Made by a program: the position numbers and the translations under genes | Assembly (NCBI GenBank): GCA_002694685.1 | Contig: NZMW01000001.1 | Location: forward strand, 434,001 to 498,000 | DNA length: 64,000 nt | Origin: Balneola sp. | GTDB lineage: Bacteria > Bacteroidota > Rhodothermia > Balneolales > Balneolaceae | Reading direction: 5' to 3' | Shown: piece by piece, positions 56,042 to 64,000 of the stretch | Numbering within the stretch: the first letter of the stretch is position 1 | Layout of the letters: each line of letters opens with the position of its first letter | Notes under the pieces: generated by a model | Told to the model about the DNA's origin: nothing | The model's input: the letters and a program-made list of their open reading frames with translations, nothing else | Databases searched by the model: none

Positions 56042-57379
56042 TTAAACACCTTTGTTCGGCTGAATTACTGCAGACTCAGAAGAAACAACAGTTATCGCAA
56101 TCAATGCAACCATTATAAACATATTTATGAATAAATTGATCACATCAATAACAGACTGCATTTTATATGTAGTCTGAATTTCATAATACTCAGCAAGCTG
56201 TTTAGCGTTCTCACGTAAAGCTCCAGATTCGGCACCTAACCTAAATCTACTAATAGCAGTTATTGTAAACACCCCGGTTGCTTCCATAGATTCTATTAAA
56301 CCCGCACCATCTTTCAACATCTTCCGGATAGCAACTTCTTTAATCTGCTTTTCCATATACTTATTTCGGCAAGCTTCTGCTGCCACTTTAATCACTTCGA
56401 TATTTTGGCCAGAGCCACTGTATAGTGTAAAGAATACCCTAGCAAAAATTTCAATACTGGTTTTGTGTAAAAGGTCTCCGATTACCGGAATATGAATTAT
56501 GTATTTATCCTTCATTAACTGCCCCTGAGGGGTTTTTATATACCAGATAAAGGTAACTATCGGAATAATAAACGAGAGCAGTATCATAATCCAATTATCT
56601 CTAAGCCAATAACTTAAATCAAGTGTTGCGGCTGTCATTGGAGGAAGAGTAATGTCCATTTCCAGGAATAGTTCAGCTGTAGCGGGGAAAATATACCCTA
56701 CGTAGAATAAAACAACACCGATAACGGCAAGAACAGTAACTGCCGGCATCATTAAGGCTCGTCGCATATTCTTTTTAAATTCAGCATCACGCTCCATGAA
56801 CTTGGCAGTACTTTCAAAAACCAGTGCCATGTTACCCGATGTTGAAGCCACACTAAGCATGTATGCGGCAAACTTACCAAATACATCTTCATGCTTGCCA
56901 TACACTTCCGAACCTTCCTTACCATCCTTAAGGTCTTTCTGAATGGTTTTAATTACCTCTTTCATTCGTTTATTCTGCGTGTCTTCGTAAAGAAGATTCA
57001 GAATTTCATCATAGGGAAGCTGTTGGTTGAGTAAGTCAGCAGAAAGGCGAATAAATGTAACTACCTCTTGTTGCGGTACACTGCCCTTAAAATCAAAGAG
57101 CTTCTTATTTATGCTTTTAACCGTGTACCCGAGCTTTACTAATGCTTTTTCAAGTTCCTCTTTACTGTAGGCTTCTTGTTCTCCAGTAACTACTGATTTA
57201 CCAGGCCGCTGAACCTTGTACATGAACATCTTCTTCTCATCAACAGATTTTATTTTTAATCCGTTAGTCTTTGAGAGTCGATCAACTTTGACTTGAGCTT
57301 CCTTTTTGTTTTCAGCTTCAAATTCAGTTTGTACAATTTTTCCTTTTTGTGATACCGCTTTTAGCCTGAACTGTGCCAT
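56042..57379 (-). CDS. pilC: type IV pilus/type II secretion platform protein PilC/GspF, duplicated N-domain
   Basis: A 445-residue inner-membrane platform protein. T2SSF domains are seen around 110-240 (FIRLSADLLNQQLPYDEILN) and 310-435 (IFARVFFTLYSGSGQNIEVI) with hydrophobic segments near 215, 265 and 420. The family's short N-terminal beta domain (FxYxAxxxxGKxxxG) appears twice in tandem, at 3-48 (FRLKAVSQKGKIVQTEFEAE) and 52-95 (FMYKVQRPGKSVVTGEQEAY). First gene of the pilus operon, divergent from an MFS gene. Confidence 0.9.
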   Translation of the reverse strand: MAQFRLKAVSQKGKIVQTEFEAENKKEAQVKVDRLSKTNGLKIKSVDEKKMFMYKVQRPGKSVVTGEQEAYSKEELEKALVKLGYTVKSINKKLFDFKGSVPQQEVVTFIRLSADLLNQQLPYDEILNLLYEDTQNKRMKEVIKTIQKDLKDGKEGSEVYGKHEDVFGKFAAYMLSVASTSGNMALVFESTAKFMERDAEFKKNMRRALMMPAVTVLAVIGVVLFYVGYIFPATAELFLEMDITLPPMTAATLDLSYWLRDNWIMILLSFIIPIVTFIWYIKTPQGQLMKDKYIIHIPVIGDLLHKTSIEIFARVFFTLYSGSGQNIEVIKVAAEACRNKYMEKQIKEVAIRKMLKDGAGLIESMEATGVFTITAISRFRLGAESGALRENAKQLAEYYEIQTTYKMQSVIDVINLFINMFIMVALIAITVVSSESAVIQPNKGV

Positions 57380-57710
57380 GATCCTATTCTTCTATTTACA
57401 GAACTTAAAGTTGGAGCTTGATTATGATAAAACTCATACTTACCAGTAATTGCCCTACTAATGTACGAAACCTAAATTAAATTGGGTTGCCTATAAATGA
57501 TGATTGGTAATTATTAATGTTACAATAAACTACTTTTTTTTTAGAAATGAGAATAATGCCTGCTAAAATACTTCATCAATTTTCAAGAATATAAAACTAC
57601 AATAGAACATTTGTTTTAGGTTGATTCCTGAGGGTTTTTTGAAAAAACAGATAATAAAATATTTACTGCTTTTTATAAATAGTGAGTATATCTTGATTTA
57701 AAATTATGGA
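57380..57710. other. intergenic region between divergent pilC and MFS genes
   Basis: 331 nt of very AT-rich sequence without an open frame resembling a gene. It must hold the promoters for the pilus operon (minus) and the MFS gene (plus), but I see no clear consensus box; TATATCTTG at about 57688-57696 is the nearest candidate on the plus strand. Confidence 0.5.
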
Positions 57711-58940
57711 ATGACAAAAGAACAAGACGGCAACCCCTATATAATCATCTTTGCTTTATGGCTACTTGTATTTGCAGCAAGTAGTCAGGTCATGATCATC
57801 TCTCCTATTCTTCCAAGAATAAGCGAACAGCTTGGAACCCCCTTAGAAATACTTGGTAATCTAGTTACTGTATATGCTGTAATGGTGGGACTATTTGCAA
57901 TAATTATGGGCCCTCTTTCAGACAAAATTGGTCGCCGCAAAATACTTTTAATCGGTACAGGAGGAATTTCATTTTTCCTTTCCTTGCACGCTTTTGTAGA
58001 CACATTTGTTGGACTTCTTGTAGTTAGAGCTCTTGCCGGAATGGCTGGCGGTGTTTTGAGTGGAGCAGCTGTTGCCTATGTTGGAGATTATTTCCCTTAT
58101 GAAAAGCGAGGATGGGCAAATGGATGGATTATGAGCGGTATTGCCATGGGCCAAATTTTAGGAATTCCCATGGGTACTTTATTGGCAGAGTTATTCGGGT
58201 TCAGAATTCCTTTTGTTCTATTTGGCGTGATAATGTCCCTCACCTTTGTTCTCATATTGTTTAAAGTACCTCAACCTAACGTAGAGCTTTCTAAAGGTAA
58301 AGTTACGTTTAAAGGTTCTTTAGATAAATATTACGAGTTATTAAAACGAGCTGAAGTCAGAGCAGTGGCATTTGCATACGTCGTCATGTTTTTGAGTATT
58401 TCAGTATATGTCGTATATCTGCCTACATGGCTTGAGGATACTTTTGGAGTAAGCGGAAAAGCTATTGCTACTCTCTTTTTTGTTGGAGGAATCGCAAATG
58501 TAATTACAGGTCCCATAGCCGGTAAAATTTCAGACCGCATCGGCAGAAAGAAAATCATCATCATATCCTGCATTGGGCTTTCCGTTGTTATGGCATTAAC
58601 TACTTATGTAGTCACTGAGTTTTGGATAGCTTACGTGATCTTTTTCTTAACTATGGTACTCATAGCGATGCGTATAAGTCCATTCCAAGCATTATCAACT
58701 CAGCTTATAAAATCTGATAACAGGGGTTCTTTAATGAGCTTGTTAGTTGCTATTGGCCAGGTAGGCTATGGAATCGGTGGTTCAGTTGCAGGCCCTTTTT
58801 ATGTGGAAAGTGGTTATGCCAGCAATACCTTTATGGGTACCATTATGATATTGATTATGGCTTATGTGGTATGGAAACATGTTCCGGAACCTGACTTAAA
58901 TACTAAATCTTCAACCGAACCAGAGCCTTCACCAGTATAG
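57711..58940 (+). CDS. MFS transporter
   Basis: A 409-residue 12-segment major facilitator. Motif A MGPLSDKIGRRKILLIGTGG in loop 2-3 and its repeat GKISDRIGRKKIIIIS in loop 8-9 are intact. The family resembles drug:H+ antiporters of DHA1 type (segment 5 AMGQILGIPMGTLLAELFG as motif C-like). Substrate is unknown. It stands alone, divergent from pilC; no regulator gene is adjacent. Confidence 0.87.
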   Translation: MTKEQDGNPYIIIFALWLLVFAASSQVMIISPILPRISEQLGTPLEILGNLVTVYAVMVGLFAIIMGPLSDKIGRRKILLIGTGGISFFLSLHAFVDTFVGLLVVRALAGMAGGVLSGAAVAYVGDYFPYEKRGWANGWIMSGIAMGQILGIPMGTLLAELFGFRIPFVLFGVIMSLTFVLILFKVPQPNVELSKGKVTFKGSLDKYYELLKRAEVRAVAFAYVVMFLSISVYVVYLPTWLEDTFGVSGKAIATLFFVGGIANVITGPIAGKISDRIGRKKIIIISCIGLSVVMALTTYVVTEFWIAYVIFFLTMVLIAMRISPFQALSTQLIKSDNRGSLMSLLVAIGQVGYGIGGSVAGPFYVESGYASNTFMGTIMILIMAYVVWKHVPEPDLNTKSSTEPEPSPV

Positions 58941-59005
58941 CTCTCTAAATATTTGCTAATAGGAACTGTCTATCTATATGCAGTATCTTTTTAGTAATTT
59001 CAGAC

Positions 59006-59034
59006 TTGACATGAATTTTATTGTAACTTAGTAT
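59006..59034 (+). promoter_or_regulatory. candidate sigma70-like promoter of the Ig-like lipoprotein gene
   Basis: TTGACA (59006-59011), a 17-nt spacer, and TAGTAT (59029-59034), 29 nt before the start codon at 59064. This matches the E. coli-type consensus more than the TAnnTTTG form of Bacteroidota. Confidence 0.45.
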
Positions 59035-59063
59035 CCACTTAGTTCTCTATAAAAAGAAAAACT

Positions 59064-60521
59064 ATGCGAAAAATATCTCTACTTCTGTTTACGGCAATTC
59101 TATTAACAATCGGTTGTGTTAACAATGAAGATGAAATTGTTGTGATCCAGGGCGCTGTAACTGATGCTCAGACCGGCAACTCTATCTCGAATGCTACTGT
59201 TCAAATCACCAGTCCTCAAGAGTTAAGTAGTCGATTTACGAGATCAGACTCTGTAGGTCAATATTCGTTTGGTAATATTGAGGTTTCAGAATTAACTGAT
59301 GTTTCTATTTCTGCAGCAGCTACAAATTACTCTTCACAATCAAGAAGTCTTCAAATCGCTTCTGGCGATAACATTACAAATTTCGATTTCGAGTTAGTAC
59401 CCGATAGTGACGGTGGAGTTGATGACGGAGGCGGAGATGATGGTGGCGGTGGCGTTAGTGGTCCATCAGCCGGAGCTGCTGCTATTATACTTTCAGGGAT
59501 AACTGAAGAAACTATCAACATCGCTGAGACCGGAGGAATTGTTAATACAAGTTTTACTTTTCAAGTTCAGGACTCTTCTGGAAGAAGCCTTGATTTGAAT
59601 AATTCTGAGGAAGTAGAATTTTCTATTATTTCAGGACCTGGCGGTGGTGAAGGCATCACTCCTGCAACTGCTACTACAAATGCCAACGGAACAGCTACAT
59701 CAAACCTATACAGTGGAAATCTTGCAGGGGTAGTTCAAATTCAGGCCGAAATAGTTCGCGAGGATATTGGACTAACTATTCGATCAAGACCTGTTGCCAT
59801 TACTATACATGGTGGGTTTCCTGACCTTGATCATTTCAGTATTGCTGCAGACAATTACAACTTTGAAGGTTGGTCAATAAATGGGAACCGAAACGCTTTG
59901 ACCGTTATTTTAGGAGATGAATTTGGGAACCCTGTAAAACCTGGAACGGCTGTTTACTTTACTACCACCGGTGGAATTATTCAGGGTTCAGGACAAGGAA
60001 ATACGGACAATGACGGACAACTTACTGTAGATTTAATTTCTGGTGATCCCCGCCCTTCTGATGCGGTACCTGGAAGTGGTGGAAGAGATGGCTACGCTAC
60101 TGTCACAGCAACGACAATTAATGGCAATAATCAGGAAATTGAGAAGGAAGTCATTGTATTATTTACTTCTTCCAACGCTATTATTTCAGCAAGCCCAACC
60201 ACATTTGACTTAGGTCCTAACGGTGGTGCTTCTTTTTCATACACTGTAACTGACGTTAACGGAAACCCAATGCCAGCTGGCACCGAGTTCAGTATCTCAG
60301 GTGGTGAAGGTATTGAAGTCACAGGTGACACTGACTTCACACTAGGAAACCGATTATTCCCTGGTCCCGGAGCTACAGAGTTTTCGTTCTCTATTCGAGA
60401 TACGGATGATGAATCTAACGATGCAGCTGATTTAACTCTTCAGATCTCAATTACAGCACCATCTGGCGAAGAAACTACTTATTCCGGTATTTCAGGTACT
60501 CGTAGAAAAGCTGCAAACTAA
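59064..60521 (+). CDS. Ig-like (Big1-type) domain lipoprotein
   Basis: A 485-residue lipoprotein (signal peptide ISLLLFTAILLTIGC with lipobox). Residues about 28-115 are a carboxypeptidase-regulatory-like sandwich (VIQGAVTDAQTGNSISNATV). A Gly/Asp-only linker follows (DDGGGDDGGGGVSG, about 118-137), then two or three bacterial Ig-like repeats containing NANGTATSNLYSGNLAG, EFGNPVKPGTAVYFTTTGG and DVNGNPMPAGTEFSISGGEG. These are features of Big1/invasin-type domains. It is probably an outer-surface protein. Followed by an intrinsic terminator. Confidence 0.85.
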   Translation: MRKISLLLFTAILLTIGCVNNEDEIVVIQGAVTDAQTGNSISNATVQITSPQELSSRFTRSDSVGQYSFGNIEVSELTDVSISAAATNYSSQSRSLQIASGDNITNFDFELVPDSDGGVDDGGGDDGGGGVSGPSAGAAAIILSGITEETINIAETGGIVNTSFTFQVQDSSGRSLDLNNSEEVEFSIISGPGGGEGITPATATTNANGTATSNLYSGNLAGVVQIQAEIVREDIGLTIRSRPVAITIHGGFPDLDHFSIAADNYNFEGWSINGNRNALTVILGDEFGNPVKPGTAVYFTTTGGIIQGSGQGNTDNDGQLTVDLISGDPRPSDAVPGSGGRDGYATVTATTINGNNQEIEKEVIVLFTSSNAIISASPTTFDLGPNGGASFSYTVTDVNGNPMPAGTEFSISGGEGIEVTGDTDFTLGNRLFPGPGATEFSFSIRDTDDESNDAADLTLQISITAPSGEETTYSGISGTRRKAAN

Positions 60522-60547
60522 ATACGATTACCATTCTGATGTTTATA

Positions 60548-60582
60548 AAGTCTGCTTATACATTTAGGCAGACTTTTTTATT
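60548..60582 (+). terminator. intrinsic terminator after the Ig-like lipoprotein gene
   Basis: Perfect 8-bp stem AAGTCTGC (60548-60555) and GCAGACTT (60568-60575), 12-base loop, then a T-rich run. Confidence 0.8.
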
Positions 60583-60654
60583 TTCAACCTTTCTTACAAT
60601 TAATGTAAAGCCTACCTTAAGGCTCATTCAAAAACAAGATTTAGACAGTCAGCA

Positions 60655-61215
60655 ATGAACAAAGACAACACGTTTGAATACAACAGTTTGAACTACAAAG
60701 AGTTTATGAAGAAGTTTAGAAACATGGACTCTTCACAACATTCTCTTATTGTATATGCAGGTGCTTTTACTACCAACAGAGAAGCATCCATTGATGAACT
60801 CAAGCGTGAAGTAATCGGAGAAGCAGTCGAAATTGATTTAGCTGAAATTGTTACTCCCTATGAAGAAGAAAGCTATAAAAATCTTGATGAGTGCTTTGCT
60901 GCTATAAGTGATGATGCCCCTTTGGTTGTTTTTAGAAATGCGGAACAGCTCAATGGAGTATATACCGGTTTTAGTTCATCGATTGTTAAATATGCCTCTC
61001 CTCAAGAGAAGTACTTCCTTCGTAATGTAAAGAAGGTTAAAGCACCTGTTGTTATGGAGTTTAAGGATCTAGACCAACTTGACCGTATGGCTCAGCGAAC
61101 AGCCGACGCAGTAGTTTTGTTTAAATCTCCTTCTTCTTTAATTGAAAAGCTTGCATGGAAAGTTCAGAACCTGCATGTGCATGGTTCCAACTTCCTTTCT
61201 TCCCGCCCAAACTGA
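60655..61215 (+). CDS. degenerate AAA+ ATPase-like protein (no intact Walker motifs)
   Basis: A 186-residue protein. The arrangement of segments follows an AAA+ domain of the family with FAGPPGTGKT, IDLSxVVSKYIGETEKNL, FDEADAL, YLLQRME and FP-P. The matching segments here are VYAGAFTTNREAS, IDLAEIVTPYEEESYKNLDE, VVFRNAEQL, EKYFLRNVKK and VVLFKSP. The Walker A Lys and Thr are Arg and Glu, and the Walker B Asp-Glu is Arg-Asn, so ATP hydrolysis is not expected. I inferred this by eye; the alignment should be tested. The gene starts 133 nt after the lipoprotein gene and 3 nt before the MATE gene. Confidence 0.72.
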   Translation: MNKDNTFEYNSLNYKEFMKKFRNMDSSQHSLIVYAGAFTTNREASIDELKREVIGEAVEIDLAEIVTPYEEESYKNLDECFAAISDDAPLVVFRNAEQLNGVYTGFSSSIVKYASPQEKYFLRNVKKVKAPVVMEFKDLDQLDRMAQRTADAVVLFKSPSSLIEKLAWKVQNLHVHGSNFLSSRPN

Positions 61216-61218
61216 TAT

Positions 61219-62634
61219 ATGACTGATAAACATCACCCTCCCTCTTCTTCTACCACTTTATGGGGTGATATTAAGGCATCGTTAGCAGGAACAGAACTCG
61301 ACTTCACTAAAGGCAGCATAGGCCGTGCGATATTGATTCTATCCATCCCCATGGTATTGGAGATGTTCATGGAATCCATCTTCGCTGTTGTTGATATCTT
61401 TTTTGTTTCTAAGCTTGGTGCAGATGCTGTAGCAGCTGTTGGAATAACCGAGTCTGTACTAACCCTCGTTTATGCTGTCGGCATCGGCTTTAGTATGGCT
61501 ACAACCGCTATCATTTCACGCCGAATTGGCGAAAAGAATAAAGAAGCCGCCTCAAGAGCAGCAGTACAAGCGATTTTCGTATGTATTGTTATTTCTATTC
61601 CAATCGCTATCACTGGCATATTCTTCTCTAAAGGCATTCTTGGCCTTATGGGAGCCAACGCCCTTATCATAGAAGAGCTATCGTCCTACACGGCCATTAT
61701 GCTAGGTGGAAACATCGTTATTATGTTTCTATTTGTAATCAATTCTGTATTTCGAGGAGCCGGAGATGCAGCCATCGCAATGCGTGTTTTATGGATTGCT
61801 AATGGAATAAATATTGTGCTGGATCCCATACTGATTTTTGGGTTAGGCCCATTCCCTGAACTAGGAATTGCCGGAGCCGCGATCGCAACTACCATTGGCC
61901 GTGGGATTGGGGTTGGTTATCAATTTTACCGACTTGCAGATGATAAAGGTCGAATTAGAATATTGAAAGAGCACCTTGTCATTCAAACCGACATCCTGAA
62001 AAAAATGGTGCGTATATCCATTGGAGGAATCAGCCAATTTTTGATTGCCACAGCCAGCTGGATCGCTTTGGTACGCATTATTGCTGAATTTGGAAGCGTT
62101 GCACTTGCAGGATATACTATTGCCATCAGAATCTTGATCTTCTCTATTCTTCCATCTTGGGGCATGAGTAATGCAGCTTCAACTCTCGTGGGACAAAATC
62201 TTGGAGCCGGGCAACCTGAAAGAGCTGAGAAATCAACCTGGATTTCCGCTCTCATTAATATGGTTTTCCTGGGTTCAGTGGGCGTTGTTTTTATGATTTT
62301 CGCAGAAAACCTTGTCCAAATTTTTACAAACGATCCAGCTATTGTAGATATCGGTGCCCGATGCCTAAGAATTATGAGCTACGGATACCTAGCGTATGCT
62401 TTTGGAATGGTAATCATTCAAGCTTTTAATGGAGCCGGAGATACCAAAACCCCTACCCTTATTAATTTTATATGTTTTTGGTTGGTTGAAATTCCGCTCG
62501 CCTATTTTCTTGCAATAACATTAGAATGGAACGAAGAAGGCGTTTTTTACTCTATAGTAATAGCCGAATCACTTTTGGGTGTAATAGGCTTTATATTGTT
62601 CCGACGCGGAAATTGGAAAAAAACTAAAGTATAA
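61219..62634 (+). CDS. MATE family efflux transporter
   Basis: A 471-residue polytopic protein of the multidrug and toxin extrusion family: [20 protein letters not shown] (segment 1), the conserved [26 protein letters not shown], and [14 protein letters not shown] in the second half, followed by [19 protein letters not shown]. It exports cationic compounds through H+ or Na+ exchange. Starts 3 nt after the pseudo-AAA+ gene and is followed after 1 nt by the SUI1 gene, so all three may be cotranscribed. Confidence 0.93.
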   Translation: MTDKHHPPSSSTTLWGDIKASLAGTELDFTKGSIGRAILILSIPMVLEMFMESIFAVVDIFFVSKLGADAVAAVGITESVLTLVYAVGIGFSMATTAIISRRIGEKNKEAASRAAVQAIFVCIVISIPIAITGIFFSKGILGLMGANALIIEELSSYTAIMLGGNIVIMFLFVINSVFRGAGDAAIAMRVLWIANGINIVLDPILIFGLGPFPELGIAGAAIATTIGRGIGVGYQFYRLADDKGRIRILKEHLVIQTDILKKMVRISIGGISQFLIATASWIALVRIIAEFGSVALAGYTIAIRILIFSILPSWGMSNAASTLVGQNLGAGQPERAEKSTWISALINMVFLGSVGVVFMIFAENLVQIFTNDPAIVDIGARCLRIMSYGYLAYAFGMVIIQAFNGAGDTKTPTLINFICFWLVEIPLAYFLAITLEWNEEGVFYSIVIAESLLGVIGFILFRRGNWKKTKV

Positions 62635-62635
62635 A

Positions 62636-62860
62636 ATGAAAGTAAGCGTAAAAATGGAAACTGCCGGACGCAGAGGCAAACAAGTTTCTGTCATCAGAGG
62701 AATCACACATAACCCCCAGGTGATTGAAGATTTAGAAAAGAAACTCAAAACACAATTGGGAACCGGCGGAACGATCAAAGGAAAAACGATAGAAATCCAG
62801 GGAGATCATGTGAGTCGAATAAAGAAAATCCTGGAAAAAGAAGGCTACGAAGTTAATTAG
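62636..62860 (+). CDS. SUI1/eIF1-like translation factor (YciH family)
   Basis: A 74-residue protein, shorter than the about 108-residue E. coli YciH because it lacks the N-terminal segment. The core matches the SUI1 domain: ETAGRRGKQVSVIRGI, then LKTQLGTGGTIKG and the signature IEIQGDHVSRIKKILEKEGY. In archaea and eukaryotes aIF1/eIF1 proofreads start codon selection; the role of bacterial homologues is less clear. It begins 1 nt after the MATE stop codon. Confidence 0.9.
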   Translation: MKVSVKMETAGRRGKQVSVIRGITHNPQVIEDLEKKLKTQLGTGGTIKGKTIEIQGDHVSRIKKILEKEGYEVN

Positions 62861-62873
62861 GTTTTTAGTAGCG

Positions 62874-62923
62874 AGGTTTTAGGTGTTAGATTTTATATAA
62901 CTAACACCTTGAACCTAAAACCT
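62874..62923. terminator. nested inverted repeat, bidirectional terminator
   Basis: Outer pair AGGTTTTAGG (62874-62883) and CCTAAAACCT (62914-62923) encloses the perfect 9-bp pair AGGTGTTAG (62881-62889) and CTAACACCT (62901-62909). It lies between convergent SUI1 and metallopeptidase genes and probably stops transcription from both sides, though T-runs are weak. Confidence 0.5.
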
Positions 62924-62928
62924 TACAC

Positions 62929-63420
62929 CTACAGCTTTACCTTACTCTCCTGTCGGGGATCTAAGTCATAAAGCGAAGATGCAGTCGCCTGAATGGTTTT
63001 GTACCACTCATTGCCAAACTTATCATTAATGGTATAAAAGTCAGCAAAATCTGGCTTTCTGATTGTCATTTTCCATTCCTGAGTTTTAGACTTAAATGTA
63101 GGATCTACATGCAAAAGCTCATGATATAGCATCATCTCTTTTGTGTCATTATCAAGCATATCCCAAAGCTCTCCGGATATCTCAATCAGGTAGTCATTTC
63201 CCGAATAGTGCTTTACTTCTCTGTTCGCCTTGATGCATTTCGCAGCTCTTTGTTTCGATAAATTTGGATAGACCAAGAAGTACCCAATCTCTGCAGGACC
63301 AAATTCCATCTTATATTTTTCTATAACATTTTTTGCTATAGACTCCACTTCCGGAGATTCCATGAGCTGTTTTGTAGAATGAATAGTCGCTTCTGCTTTT
63401 AAAAAATCGTTCTCTGGCAT
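62929..63420 (-). CDS. putative HExxH metallopeptidase (phage metallopeptidase-like)
   Basis: A 163-residue soluble protein with the zinc motif HELLH in EMMLYHELLHVDP (about 100-112). N-terminal FLKAEATIHSTKQLMESPEV is helical, and GPAEIGYFLVYPNLSKQRAA resembles the putative phage metallopeptidase domain, also found in bacterial chromosomes. A candidate third zinc ligand in the C-terminal half is not clear. Substrate is unknown. It lies 29 nt downstream of the DUF4920 gene on the same strand. Confidence 0.72.
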   Translation of the reverse strand: MPENDFLKAEATIHSTKQLMESPEVESIAKNVIEKYKMEFGPAEIGYFLVYPNLSKQRAAKCIKANREVKHYSGNDYLIEISGELWDMLDNDTKEMMLYHELLHVDPTFKSKTQEWKMTIRKPDFADFYTINDKFGNEWYKTIQATASSLYDLDPRQESKVKL

Positions 63421-63449
63421 GAATAAATTTTATAGTCTGTAATTGAAAA

Positions 63450-63941
63450 TTATGATTTTGGAACCAATACTGAAGTAGCTACAATTGAATACTCTTTCTG
63501 AGGACCTGTAATTGTTTCAGCGTCCTCACCGGCATCTTCAGCATAGTGTTTAGCCTTCTCTTCTGTGAGTTCTGTAACAGTAAAAGTACCAACCAATTTG
63601 ACCGTTTTCCCTTGAGAATCAGTGGGAATAAAAAAGCCATAGTCTTTAAATGTAATGCGAGCAGAATACCCATCTTGATTAGCTACAAAAAAACATCCTT
63701 TCTTCTGGCAAACTTGAGCTACTTCAGTTTCGAGTGTAACTTCTTTTCCTTCAAATTCATCGCCACTCTTGATAATACTTACTAAAGATTGTGCTTCATT
63801 CCACTCAATTACTTCACTTCCAAAAACTTCGTAGTTCTCTGTAGTTTGAATCGGCTCTGAAAGACGAACTACTTCTGTTTCTTGGGCTAATACAGGTAAA
63901 GATGTTAATAAAACGAGGGCTATAGTTAATACTTTTTTCAT
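63450..63941 (-). CDS. DUF4920 domain secreted protein
   Basis: A 163-residue exported protein: signal peptide KKVLTIALVLLTSLPVLAQ, then an OB-like beta domain with the conserved CQKKGCFF motif and FVANQDGYSARITFKDYGFF, typical of DUF4920 (function unknown; found in Bacteroidota). The two Cys (VCQKKGC) suggest metal or disulfide chemistry. The open frame extends to 63992 at a further ATG, but the 17 extra residues precede an intact signal peptide; the ATG at 63941 is preferred. 29 nt upstream of the metallopeptidase gene. Confidence 0.83.
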   Translation of the reverse strand: MKKVLTIALVLLTSLPVLAQETEVVRLSEPIQTTENYEVFGSEVIEWNEAQSLVSIIKSGDEFEGKEVTLETEVAQVCQKKGCFFVANQDGYSARITFKDYGFFIPTDSQGKTVKLVGTFTVTELTEEKAKHYAEDAGEDAETITGPQKEYSIVATSVLVPKS

Positions 63942-64000
63942 GATCTTTGACTTAGTTTTATGCTTGCCCAAACATACAAAGTTTAGAAGCAATTTTTCAT

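Overview
The window is an AT-leaning (about 40% GC by eye) chromosomal segment of a Gram-negative bacterium of the Bacteroidota / Balneolota / Rhodothermota group. My best guess is a member of the Balneolales. Evidence for this: outer-membrane and lipoprotein genes of Bacteroidota type (DUF5686, DUF2480, DUF4920, BamD), an A-type/Nfu-containing suf operon, a monomeric NADP isocitrate dehydrogenase, type 2 IPP isomerase, a stand-alone SUI1 protein, TAnnTTTG-like promoter boxes and weak Shine-Dalgarno sites. No rRNA, tRNA, CRISPR array, prophage or insertion sequence with a transposase is visible. Most of the window is dense core genome.

Layout. 1-5726 (minus): a polyprenyl synthase, bamD, nadD, LD-carboxypeptidase and a DUF5686 gene cut by the window edge; type 2 IPP isomerase lies upstream. 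5.8-7.7 kb holds a repeat island with several palindromic element families and no convincing gene. 7.7-15.3 kb: an SDR enzyme, a small coiled-coil ORF, then the suf operon sufB-C-D-S-nfu-sufA-DUF2480 (minus), interrupted in three intergenic gaps by copies of one palindromic repeat and lacking sufE/sufU. 15.6-22.5 kb (minus): a tightly coupled run greA, Nudix, outer-membrane barrel, ackA, a caspase-fold lipoprotein that has lost its catalytic dyad, an EamA permease and pta. 22.8-31.3 kb (plus, except one MFS gene): SLC13 and SulP anion carriers, TrmH methyltransferase, family-4-like uracil-DNA glycosylase, GNAT, dnaB. 31.3-37.6 kb (minus): GH31 glycosidase, a bacterial homologue of the tRNA-queuosine mannosyltransferase, a GIY-YIG gene framed by inverted 33-nt repeats, mutL. 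37.9-45.2 kb (plus): monomeric Idh, then thrA-thrB-thrC preceded by a Thr/Ile-rich leader peptide. 45.2-57.4 kb: DedA, PlsC, an alpha/beta hydrolase, then a seven-gene type IV pilus-like operon (pilC, pilB, cNMP-binding protein, pilT, pilM-N fusion, pilO-P fusion, secretin-SPOR fusion). 57.7-64 kb: MFS, Ig-like lipoprotein, degenerate AAA+ protein, MATE, SUI1, metallopeptidase, DUF4920.

The most promising unusual items are (i) the GIY-YIG nuclease gene bounded by imperfect inverted repeats whose solo relatives are scattered in the same window, which resembles a REP/RAYT-like nuclease-repeat pair; (ii) the compact, fusion-rich pilus/secretion machine with a SPOR-tailed secretin and no pilin; (iii) two pseudo-enzymes, a pseudo-caspase between ackA and pta and a pseudo-AAA+ protein; and (iv) a threonine leader peptide controlling thrABC. 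All functional names come from recognising motifs by eye; no database search was run.
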